Shown piece by piece: positions 1 through 6,052 of a stretch of DNA of 13,771 bases (positions are counted from its first letter, which is position 1; the number at the start of each line of letters is the position of its first letter). The DNA is from CAIQJJ01 sp964606085 (GTDB lineage: Bacteria; Chloroflexota; Anaerolineae; Anaerolineales; UBA4823): contig CAZSFD010000109.1 in the NCBI GenBank assembly GCA_964606085.1, positions 1 to 13,771 of the forward strand, in the 5' to 3' direction. Under the pieces are notes generated by a model. It did no database searches. It had not been told where the DNA came from and saw only the letters and a program-made list of their open reading frames with translations. Made by a program: the position numbers and the translations under genes.

Positions 1-173
1 TATTGACTGTCGTGGTCACAGCAGAAGCCGCCGCGGTTGCTTTCAACCCGTTCGATGGCCTGCTGTTCGAGTGACAGACGCTCTTCGACCCAATCGCGTA
101 GATCGAATTCCTGCCAGCTTTTGTCCACCCATTGGATATGATAGGGCAGAGTGATGTTGTATCGGCTTGCCAT
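1..173 (-). CDS. Unknown protein, N-terminal part only (runs off left edge)
   Basis: The frame is open from an ATG at 173 to the window edge, giving 57 codons (starts MASRYNITLPYHIQW, ends GGFCCDHDSQ at the edge). It is rich in Trp, Glu and Asp, and a predicted helix is rich in Glu and Gln. I see no membrane segment or known motif. The ATG has GGGAG about 9 nt upstream. The frame stays open upstream through residues like LLLAFQRELCD, so an earlier TTG or other non-ATG start is possible. It lies downstream of the tRNA-like gene on the same strand. Family not recognised; that it is a real gene is inferred from codon pattern only. Confidence 0.5.
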   Translation of the reverse strand, partial: MASRYNITLPYHIQWVDKSWQEFDLRDWVEERLSLEQQAIERVESNRGGFCCDHDSQ

Positions 174-188
174 GTCGCACAACTCCCG

Positions 189-218
189 TTGAAATGCCAG
201 CAAGAGCTGTGCTACAAT
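189..218 (+). promoter_or_regulatory. Candidate sigma70 promoter (extended -10)
   Basis: TTGAAA (189-194), an 18-bp spacer and TACAAT (213-218), with TG one base before the -10. The 12-mer GTGCTACAATCT at 209-220 is identical to the -10 region of the minus-strand promoter at 1592-1620. The only thing downstream on this strand is the hairpin terminator at 243-283. It may overlap an upstream extension of the left-edge CDS on the other strand. Confidence 0.4.
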
Positions 219-242
219 CTGCTTGCCGACACTCCTGTTGGT

Positions 243-283
243 AAGCCCCGGTAAACGTCTTGGCCGACAGCCGGGGCTTTTTG
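243..283 (+). terminator. Rho-independent terminator
   Basis: AAGCCCCGG (243-251) pairs perfectly with CCGGGGCTT (271-279) and is followed by a T-rich run on the plus strand. No T-run follows on the minus strand, so it should stop plus-strand transcription. The only visible plus-strand source is the candidate promoter at 189-218. Confidence 0.6.
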
Positions 284-298
284 TTTGTCTTTGTCCAG

Positions 299-385
299 TG
301 AACCGGGGGAGACTCGAACTCCCAATCAGCAGCCTCTTTGCGGGGTGTGGGTTGGCTGCTGCTCTATCCATTGAGCTACCGGCTC
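299..385 (-). tRNA. tRNA-like gene with oversized anticodon loop; identity unassigned
   Basis: Read on the minus strand, the 87-nt element has a 7-bp acceptor stem (GAGCCGG with CCGGTTC, one G-U), a D arm (GCTC-AATGGATA-GAGC) and a perfect 5-bp T arm (GGGAG-TTCGAGT-CTCCC). A73 is the discriminator and no CCA is encoded. The anticodon stem GCAGC/GCTGC (6 bp if extended by C-G) closes a 21-nt (19-nt) loop instead of 7 nt, and U33 is missing from either side. The 14 extra bases cannot be refolded as a class II variable arm, because no anticodon stem then forms. It could be a decayed or interrupted tRNA, or a tRNA-shaped RNA with another role. It begins 3 nt after the poly-U tract of the upstream operon's terminator. 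Confidence 0.6.
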
Positions 386-387
386 GG

Positions 388-434
388 AAAAAAGGGTAAC
401 AGGGCGAGGCGAAGGCATTCCCCGCCCTGTTACC
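388..434 (-). terminator. Rho-independent terminator of the three-gene operon
   Basis: A perfect 12-bp stem, GGTAACAGGGCG with CGCCCTGTTACC (423-434 and 395-406), is followed on the minus strand by C and six T (388-393). It lies just downstream of the stop at 441. Confidence 0.9.
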
Positions 435-440
435 AGCCTA

Positions 441-671
441 TCAGTTCTCGATCTTTTCAATCGTGAAGCTGATGCGGTAGTTCTTCGAGATACGGGATAG
501 GATTTCACCGGTCATCCAGATGATCAGGATGCCTATCGCCGCACCGATCAACACGCCCGGAACGCCGTATCTTTCCAGCGCGGGCAAGATGCGTAGGCTA
601 ACAAGGGCCAGGGCAAAGAAAGCCACAATCAACACCTTGCGTACCAGTGATTTGATCTTGGTGATATTCAT
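441..671 (-). CDS. Small two-helix membrane protein, unknown function
   Basis: A 76-residue protein. Residues 1-12 are basic (MNITKIKSLVRK), followed by two hydrophobic segments at about 13-30 and 38-56 (GVLIGAAIGILIIWM) and a short polar tail. It looks like a small inner-membrane hairpin protein or a holin-sized protein; no family motif is visible. The ATG at 671 is chosen because it lies one base after the TGA of the preceding gene (TGA-G-ATG), which implies translational coupling. A longer in-frame reading back to 866 would run through the upstream gene and is not credible. It is the last gene of a three-gene unit ending in the terminator at 388-434. Confidence 0.7.
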   Translation of the reverse strand: MNITKIKSLVRKVLIVAFFALALVSLRILPALERYGVPGVLIGAAIGILIIWMTGEILSRISKNYRISFTIEKIEN

Positions 672-672
672 C

Positions 673-942
673 TCACACGCCCACCAGAACCAATCCAGGC
701 TCGAACAATATGCCTTGCCGTGCGGCATCGGTGGATACCTGGGTGAATGGAAGGGGGGTATCGTTGTATCCGATATATCCAACCACATCAGCGGCCTGCT
801 CAGGATCGAGATCGAGCGCTTCACACACTCCGGCCAGCGTGCTTGCCAGGGCCAGTTCGATCTCATCGGATGGCAGTTCGATGCCGTCTTCGACCACCTG
901 GCGAAAGCGAATCAATCTTTGTGTAATCTCGGTTTTGTCCAC
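673..942 (-). CDS. Small acidic protein, unknown function
   Basis: An 89-residue protein starting at a GTG with a strong ribosome-binding site (GGAGG ending 6 nt upstream). It is acidic and apparently helical in its first 60 residues (ITQRLIRFRQVVEDGIELPSDE, then DLDPEQAADVVGYIG), and ends in a hydrophobic VLVGV. It has no membrane segment, Cys pair or catalytic motif. Its stop is one base from the start of the small membrane protein, and the 161-residue gene lies about 60 bp upstream in the same direction. I do not recognise the family. Strong RBS and coupling make it a confident gene of unknown role. Confidence 0.7.
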   Translation of the reverse strand: MDKTEITQRLIRFRQVVEDGIELPSDEIELALASTLAGVCEALDLDPEQAADVVGYIGYNDTPLPFTQVSTDAARQGILFEPGLVLVGV

Positions 943-1004
943 AATTTTCCTCCGTCATAATCAATCTTGGATTGGTTGTCCTGCCAGGTCACAATCCAGG
1001 CAGG

Positions 1005-1490
1005 CTATTTCAGACTCATCTTGATAGCCTGTTCAAGGGCCATCCACCCGCCTTGCTCATATATCTCACCCAATAGCCGATTGAACTCCGGCATCGGATC
1101 ATCGAGTTGGCCGAGAAAGGCCATTCCATCGTCGTATGGGGCGAGATATGCCTTGCGTTCGCGGCGGTCGATCAGAAGAATGTGTTCAGCGGATTCGTTG
1201 GAATTACCCAGGTTGTATGGGGCCAGGGCGGGGGAAACATCGCGGTCGCGGATATAGCTGAGAAAGCCATACCCGTCGGCATCGTGGCTATTCCAACGGT
1301 CGGCCACCCTGGCTTCATCCCCGGCCGGTTCCCACCAGATGGCAAACCAGGAGCCTTCACCGATATATCCGAGCAATTGCTCCAGATTGGGTGGAACGGA
1401 GATATCCAATAGGATGAGTGTATCGGTGTCCATATTGTGGATAAAGTTGTCTATTGCTGGAACTCGCAGGCGCGTCGAAAATGACCCCAC
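1005..1490 (-). CDS. Unknown acidic, Trp-rich protein; first gene of small operon
   Basis: Up to 161 residues from a GTG at 1490, or 142 residues from the internal ATG at 1433 (MDTDTLILLDISVPP); neither has a convincing Shine-Dalgarno. It is acidic and Trp- and Tyr-rich, with segments such as GSWFAIWWEPAGDEA, a beta-rich centre (SAEHILLIDRRERKAYLAPYDDG) and a helical C-terminus. There is no signal peptide or membrane segment. The fold impression (acidic, aromatic, mixed alpha/beta, about 150 residues) resembles immunity or anti-restriction-sized accessory proteins, but no motif supports naming it. It is the first gene after the promoter at 1592-1620. Confidence 0.65.
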   Translation of the reverse strand: MGSFSTRLRVPAIDNFIHNMDTDTLILLDISVPPNLEQLLGYIGEGSWFAIWWEPAGDEARVADRWNSHDADGYGFLSYIRDRDVSPALAPYNLGNSNESAEHILLIDRRERKAYLAPYDDGMAFLGQLDDPMPEFNRLLGEIYEQGGWMALEQAIKMSLK

Positions 1491-1591
1491 AGCGATGATC
1501 TGCTTCTGGGAGTGTGCCCGGTTTCAGGTTTGTTTTGTATAAAGGGGTGGGAAGGAGTGCTAAGTTATACGGATTTTTATAGGTTGGGAAG

Positions 1592-1620
1592 ATTGTAGCA
1601 CTTTGCCATAGTTAAGTCAA
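1592..1620 (-). promoter_or_regulatory. Near-consensus sigma70 promoter of the three-gene operon
   Basis: On the minus strand: TTGACT (1620-1615), a 17-bp spacer and TACAAT (1597-1592), with TG-C before the -10. It lies about 100 bp upstream of the GTG at 1490 and points into the three small genes. Confidence 0.75.
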
Positions 1621-1635
1621 TATAGTATGGCAAAG
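1601..1635. promoter_or_regulatory. Perfect inverted repeat overlapping the promoter (candidate operator)
   Basis: CTTTGCCATA (1601-1610) and TATGGCAAAG (1626-1635) are perfect inverted arms around a 15-bp AT-rich spacer. The -35 box lies in the spacer and the 1601-1610 arm lies between -35 and -10. A third partial half-site, TGGGCAAA, follows at about 1637-1644. Such a position suits a dimeric repressor; the nearest candidate is the twin winged-helix protein encoded next door. Confidence 0.55.
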
Positions 1636-1641
1636 ATGGGC

Positions 1642-1666
1642 AAAAAAAACGGCCAACTGAGGCCGT
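1642..1666 (-). terminator. Rho-independent terminator after the twin-HTH gene
   Basis: On the minus strand, ACGGCC-TCAGTT-GGCCGT is followed by a run of seven to eight T. It sits 11 bp beyond the stop at 1677. Confidence 0.85.
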
Positions 1667-1676
1667 CTAATAAAAC

Positions 1677-2132
1677 TCAACTTGGTACTTCCACACTTTT
1701 CGGCTGGTATGGTGTGCCATCGCGGTTGAATAGCCATCTTCCCCGTCCACCCCCTCTTTGACGATAAACTTCGTGGCAATATGCTACATCTGCCTCATCA
1801 ACAAACAATCTGTAACCATCATTGTTAATAGATTTAATATAGCCAGCCTGAACCCATTTCAGTAAGGTTTGGTGGTTTATGTCATATTTTCGAGATGCTT
1901 CGTTAATACTTATTTCAGTACCCCTCAAATGCAGATATTTTATATATTCTGGCAATTCTTCTTTTCGTATTGGTTTTTGTGCTTGGGCATCTTGCTCGCT
2001 CACGATAACTTCTCCCGAAGGTAATTTTCCTGCGCGGATTTTACCCTTTTCCACTAACGCGCGCAAACTTGCCTCGGCCATGCCGAATTTCTGTGCAGCG
2101 TCAGAAAGGGTAAGAAAAGTATCGAGAGTCAT
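1677..2132 (-). CDS. Protein with two winged-helix (MerR/excisionase-like) DNA-binding modules
   Basis: About 151 residues from the ATG at 2132; a GTG at 2150 would add six. Two similar helix-turn-helix modules lie in tandem. The first, at about 8-50 (LTLSDAAQKFGMAEASLRAL then GKIRAGKLPSGEVIVSEQDA), and the second, at about 73-120 (ISINEASRKYDINHQTLLKW then GYIKSINNDGYRLFVDEAD), each end in the beta-hairpin wing and DEAD-like helix typical of MerR/excisionase folds. A basic Gly/Arg segment (RQRGGGRGRW) lies near the C-terminus. No ligand or integrase domain follows. Its A+T content is visibly higher than that of topA and manC, suggesting transfer. No Shine-Dalgarno is seen. It may bind the inverted repeat at 1601-1635 (inference). 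Confidence 0.8.
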   Translation of the reverse strand: MTLDTFLTLSDAAQKFGMAEASLRALVEKGKIRAGKLPSGEVIVSEQDAQAQKPIRKEELPEYIKYLHLRGTEISINEASRKYDINHQTLLKWVQAGYIKSINNDGYRLFVDEADVAYCHEVYRQRGGGRGRWLFNRDGTPYQPKSVEVPS

Positions 2133-2143
2133 AAATTCAAATA

Positions 2144-2184
2144 AACACACAACCCCGCGGGTAAGCCCTGCGGGGTTGCGTGTG
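2144..2184 (-). terminator. Long hairpin just upstream of the HTH gene, terminator- or attenuator-like
   Basis: AACCCCGC (2151-2158) pairs with GCGGGGTT (2170-2177). Outside this, ACACAC pairs with GTGTGT across a 2-nt bulge. On the minus strand it is followed by TTTATTT. It may end the tRNA-Gly transcript or act on the HTH gene, whose possible GTG start lies inside the stem. Confidence 0.45.
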
Positions 2185-2191
2185 TGAAGCC

Positions 2192-2210
2192 GCTTGCGGC
2201 TTTCGCCCGT
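2192..2210. repeat. Short perfect hairpin (AAGCCGC-TT-GCGGCTT)
   Basis: Seven-bp perfect arms with a 2-nt gap. It is one of three hairpins between tRNA-Gly and the HTH gene; the others are at 2144-2184 and 2245-2263 (GCGAAC...GTTCGC). No gene is seen in 2151-2288. Confidence 0.4.
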
Positions 2211-2288
2211 AGACAGGGCCAGAAGGGTGTGGGTGGAATAGGATGCGAACGTTCTTTGTTCGCCGAACCTACAGCCAACTTTATTCAG

Positions 2289-2360
2289 AGCGGGTGACGG
2301 GACTCGAACCCGTGATATCTTGCTTGGGAAGCAAGCGTTCTACCACTGAACTACACCCGC
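2289..2360 (-). tRNA. tRNA-Gly(CCC)
   Basis: A 72-nt canonical cloverleaf: acceptor GCGGGTG/CACCCGC, D arm, anticodon stem-loop CTTGC-TTCCCAA-GCAAG (anticodon CCC), and T arm CGGGTTCGAGTCCCG with U73. U73 is usual for bacterial tRNA-Gly. CCA is not encoded. Its 5' end lies 4 nt after the poly-U tract of the terminator that follows tRNA-Pro. Confidence 0.95.
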
Positions 2361-2364
2361 TGGT

Positions 2365-2396
2365 AAAAAAAGAAGGCCGGTGGGGTACCGGCCTTC
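2365..2396 (-). terminator. Rho-independent terminator between tRNA-Pro and tRNA-Gly
   Basis: On the minus strand, GAAGGCCGG-TACCCCA-CCGGCCTTC is a perfect 9-bp stem followed by a run of T (2365-2371). Confidence 0.85.
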
Positions 2397-2403
2397 CATT
2401 CTG

Positions 2404-2478
2404 TCGGGGCGCCGGGAGTTGAACCCGGGACCTCTTGCACCCCATGCAAGCGCGCTAGCCGGACTGCGCTACGCCCCG
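2404..2478 (-). tRNA. tRNA-Pro(GGG)
   Basis: A 75-nt cloverleaf: acceptor CGGGGCG/CGCCCCG with the C1-G72 pair typical of bacterial tRNA-Pro, anticodon stem-loop CTTGC-ATGGGGT-GCAAG (anticodon GGG), T arm CCGGG-TTCAACT-CCCGG, and discriminator A. CCA is not encoded. A clear promoter lies just upstream at 2493-2521. Confidence 0.93.
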
Positions 2479-2492
2479 AAGGAACGGGCTGG

Positions 2493-2521
2493 ATTATAGC
2501 GTAATCGTCCCGTTCGTGCAA
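2493..2521 (-). promoter_or_regulatory. Sigma70 promoter of tRNA-Pro
   Basis: On the minus strand: TTGCAC (2521-2516), a 17-bp spacer and TATAAT (2498-2493), about 15 bp upstream of the tRNA 5' end. Perfect 7-bp inverted arms GAACGGG (2482-2488) and CCCGTTC (2509-2515) flank the -10. Confidence 0.8.
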
Positions 2522-2537
2522 CCACCAATTTCACATT

Positions 2538-4838
2538 TCAGGCTTCTGCGGCCTCCACCACCACGTCGTCGAGCAGGAACATGTCCTCGCACTGGATACA
2601 CTGCGCCTGGCTCTTGTTGGCCACCACCAGCAGTCCACCGCAGGCCGGGCAGGGCCGGGGCAGGGGCAGCTTCCAGGAGGTGAAATCGCATTCGGGGTAT
2701 TTGTTGCAGCCGTAGAAGATGCGGTTCTTACGCGTCTTGCGAGAGACGATGTCGCCGCCGCACTTGGGACAGTTTACGCCGATCTTCTCCAGCCAGGGTT
2801 CAGTGTGGCGGCAATCGGGGAAACCGCTGCAACTGATGAACTTGCCATAGCGCCCCCAACGGATAACCAACTCTTTGCCGCACTCGGGGCAGTCGCGGCC
2901 AATCGGTTCGGGGCCAGTTTTCACTTCGGGCATCAACGCTTCGGCCCGGCGCACCTGCTCGGAAAACGGGCCGTAGAACTCACCCATCAGTGAGGTCCAC
3001 TCGCGTTCACCGGAAGCAATATGGTCGAGATCAGCTTCCATGTTGGCGGTAAAGTGTACATCTACGATATTGGGGAAGTGTTCGCTGATCAGTTCGTTGA
3101 CGGTGATGCCGGTTTCGGTGGGGGTCAGCTTCTTGCCTTCGCGCACCACGTAATTGCGGGCCTGCAAGGTGCCCATGGTAGCGGCATAGGTGGAAGGACG
3201 CCCGATGCCGTTCTCTTCGAGGGCACGCACCAGCGTGGCCTCAGTGAAGCGCGGCGGGGGCTGGGTAAAGTGCTGTTCGGGCAGCAGTTTGCGCAGACGC
3301 TGCGCCTGGCCTTCCTCGATTCCAGCCGGAATGCGGGCATCGCCCTCGTCTTCCTCAGGTTTGTCGCCTTCGTCGCGGCCTTCTTCGTAGACGATCAGGA
3401 AGCCGGGGAACTTGACCGATGAGCCAGAGGCCCGCAACAAATAGACGTGCTCCTTCTGCCCGGTCACATCCACCGAAAGCGTGTCGAAGACCGCCGGGGT
3501 CATTTGCGAGGCCACAAAGCGCTGCCATATCAGTTGATACAAGCGGAACTGGTCGCGGTTGAGAAATTCTTTGATCGCTTCGGGCTGGCGCATCACCGAG
3601 GTGGGGCGCACAGCCTCGTGGGCTTCCTGTGCGCCAACGGCCTTCTTGGTGTATTTGGGCGGCTCGGCGGGCAAAAAGCCCTCGCCATAACGCTGACCGA
3701 TAAACTCACGCGCTTCGGCCTGGGCTACTTCGGCCACGTTGGTCGAGTCGGTGCGCATGTAGGTGATCAGGCCAACCGCGCCGCCCTGGCCGACATCCAC
3801 GCCTTCGTAGAGCGACTGCGCCAGGGCCATGGTGCGTTTGGCGGTGTAACCGAGTTTGCGCGAGGCCTCTTGCTGCAAGGTGCTGGTGATGAACGGCGGG
3901 GCCGGGGTGCGCTTACGTTCGCCGTGCTTGATGCGCGTGATGGTGAAGGCGGCGCTTTCCATATCGGCCAGCAGCGGCTTGACCTCCGCCTCGCTGGTCA
4001 GCTTGGGTTCCTGTTCGTCCACACGCGCCAGTTTGGCCGTGAAGCTCTGTTTCAGCCCTTGCGGGAGGAACTCGGCGGCAATCGTCCAGTATTCTTCGGG
4101 GACGAAGGCATCTATCTCGCGCTCGCGATCCACCACCAGGCGCAGGGCCACCGATTGCACGCGCCCCGCCGAGAGCCGCCCGCGCACCTTGCGCCACAAG
4201 AGCGGACTGAGGCTGTAACCCACCAGGCGGTCGAGGACACGCCGGGCCTGCTGGGCGTTGACGAGGTCCATATCAATCTCGCGGGCGTGGCCGAAGGCCT
4301 CGGCAATGGCGCCTTCGGTGATCTCGTGGAAGGTGACGCGATGGGCGAATTTTGCGGGGATTTTGGCCGCTTCCATCAGGTGCCAGGCAATCGCCTCGCC
4401 TTCGCGGTCGGGGTCGGTGGCGAGGTAGATTTCGGCGTGCGTCTTCGCCAGCCCTTGCAGCTCTTTCACCACTTCTTTTTTCTCTCTGGGGACGCGGTAT
4501 TTAGGCAGAAAATCGTTCTCGACATCTACCGAGAGCTGCGAACGCAGCAAATCGCGCACGTGGCCGATGGAGGCTTTGACGGTGTAGCCCTTGCCTAAAA
4601 AACGCCCCACCGTGCGCGCCTTGGCCGGCGATTCGACGATGACGAGCTTGCCCTGGCGCTTGGCGTCGGGGTCAGGGGGCGTCAGGCTGGCGTGGGCGTC
4701 GGTGCGGCCCATGCGGTACATTTTCGTGCCGCAGATGGCGCAAGTGCCACGCGTGGCGGGCGTGCCGTTTTCGTTGAAAATCGCTTCGGGCTGCTGAATT
4801 TCACGTTTTTCTTTGCATTTGACGCAGTAGGCTTCCAA
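2538..4838 (-). CDS. topA: DNA topoisomerase I (type IA) with extra N-terminal zinc finger
   Basis: A 766-residue enzyme that relaxes negatively supercoiled DNA by single-strand passage in the nucleoid. In order: an N-terminal Cys4 finger (C5-x2-C8 and C33-x2-C36), a Toprim domain from about 64 (KLVIVESPAKA with E69; TDPDREGEA with D142, D144, E146), the catalytic Tyr360 in GLITYMRTDST, the remaining type IA core, and three C-terminal zinc modules (CPECG...C-x5-C, CPKCG...CNKYPEC, CPACG...CIQC) before an acidic tail. The start is taken as TTG at 4838 because AGGAGG lies 8 nt upstream and homology begins there. An ATG at 4898 would add 20 residues but lies beyond the -10 box of the gene's own promoter. 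It follows manC and precedes the tRNA-Pro promoter. Confidence 0.95.
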   Translation of the reverse strand: MEAYCVKCKEKREIQQPEAIFNENGTPATRGTCAICGTKMYRMGRTDAHASLTPPDPDAKRQGKLVIVESPAKARTVGRFLGKGYTVKASIGHVRDLLRSQLSVDVENDFLPKYRVPREKKEVVKELQGLAKTHAEIYLATDPDREGEAIAWHLMEAAKIPAKFAHRVTFHEITEGAIAEAFGHAREIDMDLVNAQQARRVLDRLVGYSLSPLLWRKVRGRLSAGRVQSVALRLVVDREREIDAFVPEEYWTIAAEFLPQGLKQSFTAKLARVDEQEPKLTSEAEVKPLLADMESAAFTITRIKHGERKRTPAPPFITSTLQQEASRKLGYTAKRTMALAQSLYEGVDVGQGGAVGLITYMRTDSTNVAEVAQAEAREFIGQRYGEGFLPAEPPKYTKKAVGAQEAHEAVRPTSVMRQPEAIKEFLNRDQFRLYQLIWQRFVASQMTPAVFDTLSVDVTGQKEHVYLLRASGSSVKFPGFLIVYEEGRDEGDKPEEDEGDARIPAGIEEGQAQRLRKLLPEQHFTQPPPRFTEATLVRALEENGIGRPSTYAATMGTLQARNYVVREGKKLTPTETGITVNELISEHFPNIVDVHFTANMEADLDHIASGEREWTSLMGEFYGPFSEQVRRAEALMPEVKTGPEPIGRDCPECGKELVIRWGRYGKFISCSGFPDCRHTEPWLEKIGVNCPKCGGDIVSRKTRKNRIFYGCNKYPECDFTSWKLPLPRPCPACGGLLVVANKSQAQCIQCEDMFLLDDVVVEAAEA

Positions 4839-4880
4839 TGAAGTGTCCTCCTCATCCTGTTGAGATATGATATTTGGATA

Positions 4881-4910
4881 ATTATAACCATGAACCATGA
4901 ATGATGTCGT
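4881..4910 (-). promoter_or_regulatory. Promoter of topA
   Basis: On the minus strand: TATAAT (4886-4881), preceded at 18 bp by ACGACA (4910-4905, partial -35 match). It lies 43 bp upstream of the TTG start, inside the spurious N-terminal extension of the longer reading frame. Confidence 0.6.
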
Positions 4911-4936
4911 GAGGTTGATGTTATTCGCGGTGGCTA

Positions 4937-6025
4937 TTACACATAATCTTGCCCGTTCTGCTTGAGCTGATCAACCACCAGGCGCACCTTCTGGGCCTGG
5001 TCTTTACGGCAGACGAGCAGCACATCGCCAGTATCCACCACAACCAGGTCTTCAACACCAATGGTGACAATCAGGCGGCGCTCCTGTGTGACGTAAATCA
5101 ACGAGCCGTGCGTATCGAGGCCAATATGCTGCCCGCCGATGACGATGTTGCCATCGGGATTGGGCTGGTTGACATCGAAGAGCGAGTCCCAACTGCCCAC
5201 GTCGTTCCAGCCCAGGCCGCGGGCGGCGATGACGGCCACATTGCGAGCACCTTCCATGATGCCGTAGTCTATCGTTTCGGGTTGGATCTGCGGCCAGGTG
5301 GCGGCCAACGTGTTGGCCTGTTCGGGCGCACCCCAGGCGGCGGCGATCTGCTGCAACTGGGCATGGAGCGCCGGCATCTGGCGTTCAAATTCGGCCAGGA
5401 TGTCGGCCACCGTCCAGACGAACATGCCCGAATTCCAGGCGTAAGCCCCGCTGGCCAGCATGCGCCGGGCCGTTTCTTCGTCGGGTTTTTCAGCAAAGCG
5501 CACGGCCTGGAAAGCATCTACATCGCCATATACGCCGAGGCGCTCGCCGTATTGGATGTAGCCGTAACCTGTGGCCGGGAAGGTGGGCGTAACGCCCAGC
5601 GTCACCAGGCGGCCTTCTTGGGCCAGTTCATAGCCTGATTGAAGCAGTTGGCGAAAGAGCGCCACGTTGCCGATAAAGTGATCGGCGGTCAGCACGGCCA
5701 TCACAGCCTGTGGGTCGCGGTGATGCAGGGCGATGGCCGCCATGCCGACCACCGATGCCGTGCCGCGCGGCATGGGTTCGATCAGGAAGTTTTCGGGCGG
5801 GATGCCGGGGCATTGCTTTTGCAGTTCAACCGCTTGCTCCTCGATGGTAACGACAAAGATGCGTTCGGGGGGGAACACGCCATCCAACCGGCTGACGGCA
5901 TTTTGGAAGAGCGTGCCTTCCTCGGCCAACTTGAGCATTTGCTTGGGTTTCGCTTTGCGCGAGAGCGGCCACAGGCGAGTTCCACCGCCGCCGGCCATAA
6001 TCACAGCGTAGTAGTGTTCGAGCAT
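4937..6025 (-). CDS. manC: Mannose-1-phosphate guanylyltransferase (GDP-mannose pyrophosphorylase)
   Basis: A 362-residue cytoplasmic nucleotidyltransferase making GDP-mannose from mannose-1-phosphate and GTP, the donor for glycans and cell-surface polysaccharides. The family signature AGGGGTRLWPLSRKAKPKQ is at 11-29, with the nucleotide-binding loop and pyrophosphorylase Lys in PKQ. EPMPRGTA follows at 83-90, TADH at 113-116, GYGYIQ at 153-158, FAEKP at 177-181 and WNSGMF at 197-202. The C-terminus is a short beta region (DTGDVLLV) without the phosphomannose isomerase domain of bifunctional forms, so it is the single-function type. AGGA lies about 11 nt before the ATG. The next gene downstream, topA, has its own promoter. 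Confidence 0.93.
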   Translation of the reverse strand: MLEHYYAVIMAGGGGTRLWPLSRKAKPKQMLKLAEEGTLFQNAVSRLDGVFPPERIFVVTIEEQAVELQKQCPGIPPENFLIEPMPRGTASVVGMAAIALHHRDPQAVMAVLTADHFIGNVALFRQLLQSGYELAQEGRLVTLGVTPTFPATGYGYIQYGERLGVYGDVDAFQAVRFAEKPDEETARRMLASGAYAWNSGMFVWTVADILAEFERQMPALHAQLQQIAAAWGAPEQANTLAATWPQIQPETIDYGIMEGARNVAVIAARGLGWNDVGSWDSLFDVNQPNPDGNIVIGGQHIGLDTHGSLIYVTQERRLIVTIGVEDLVVVDTGDVLLVCRKDQAQKVRLVVDQLKQNGQDYV

Positions 6026-6052
6026 AAGTGATTATCCTTTCAATTTTCTTCT

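Noticed and set aside
299..385. tRNA-Sec candidate, given the selenoprotein
   Set aside because: There is no UCA anticodon, 8-bp acceptor stem or long variable arm.
672..866. N-terminal extension of the small membrane protein
   Set aside because: It overlaps the upstream gene in another frame; the coupled ATG at 671 fits better.
3447..4598. 383-residue plus-strand ORF
   Set aside because: It is antisense to topA, whose catalytic motifs are all intact; it has family-less composition and reflects GC-rich codon shadowing.
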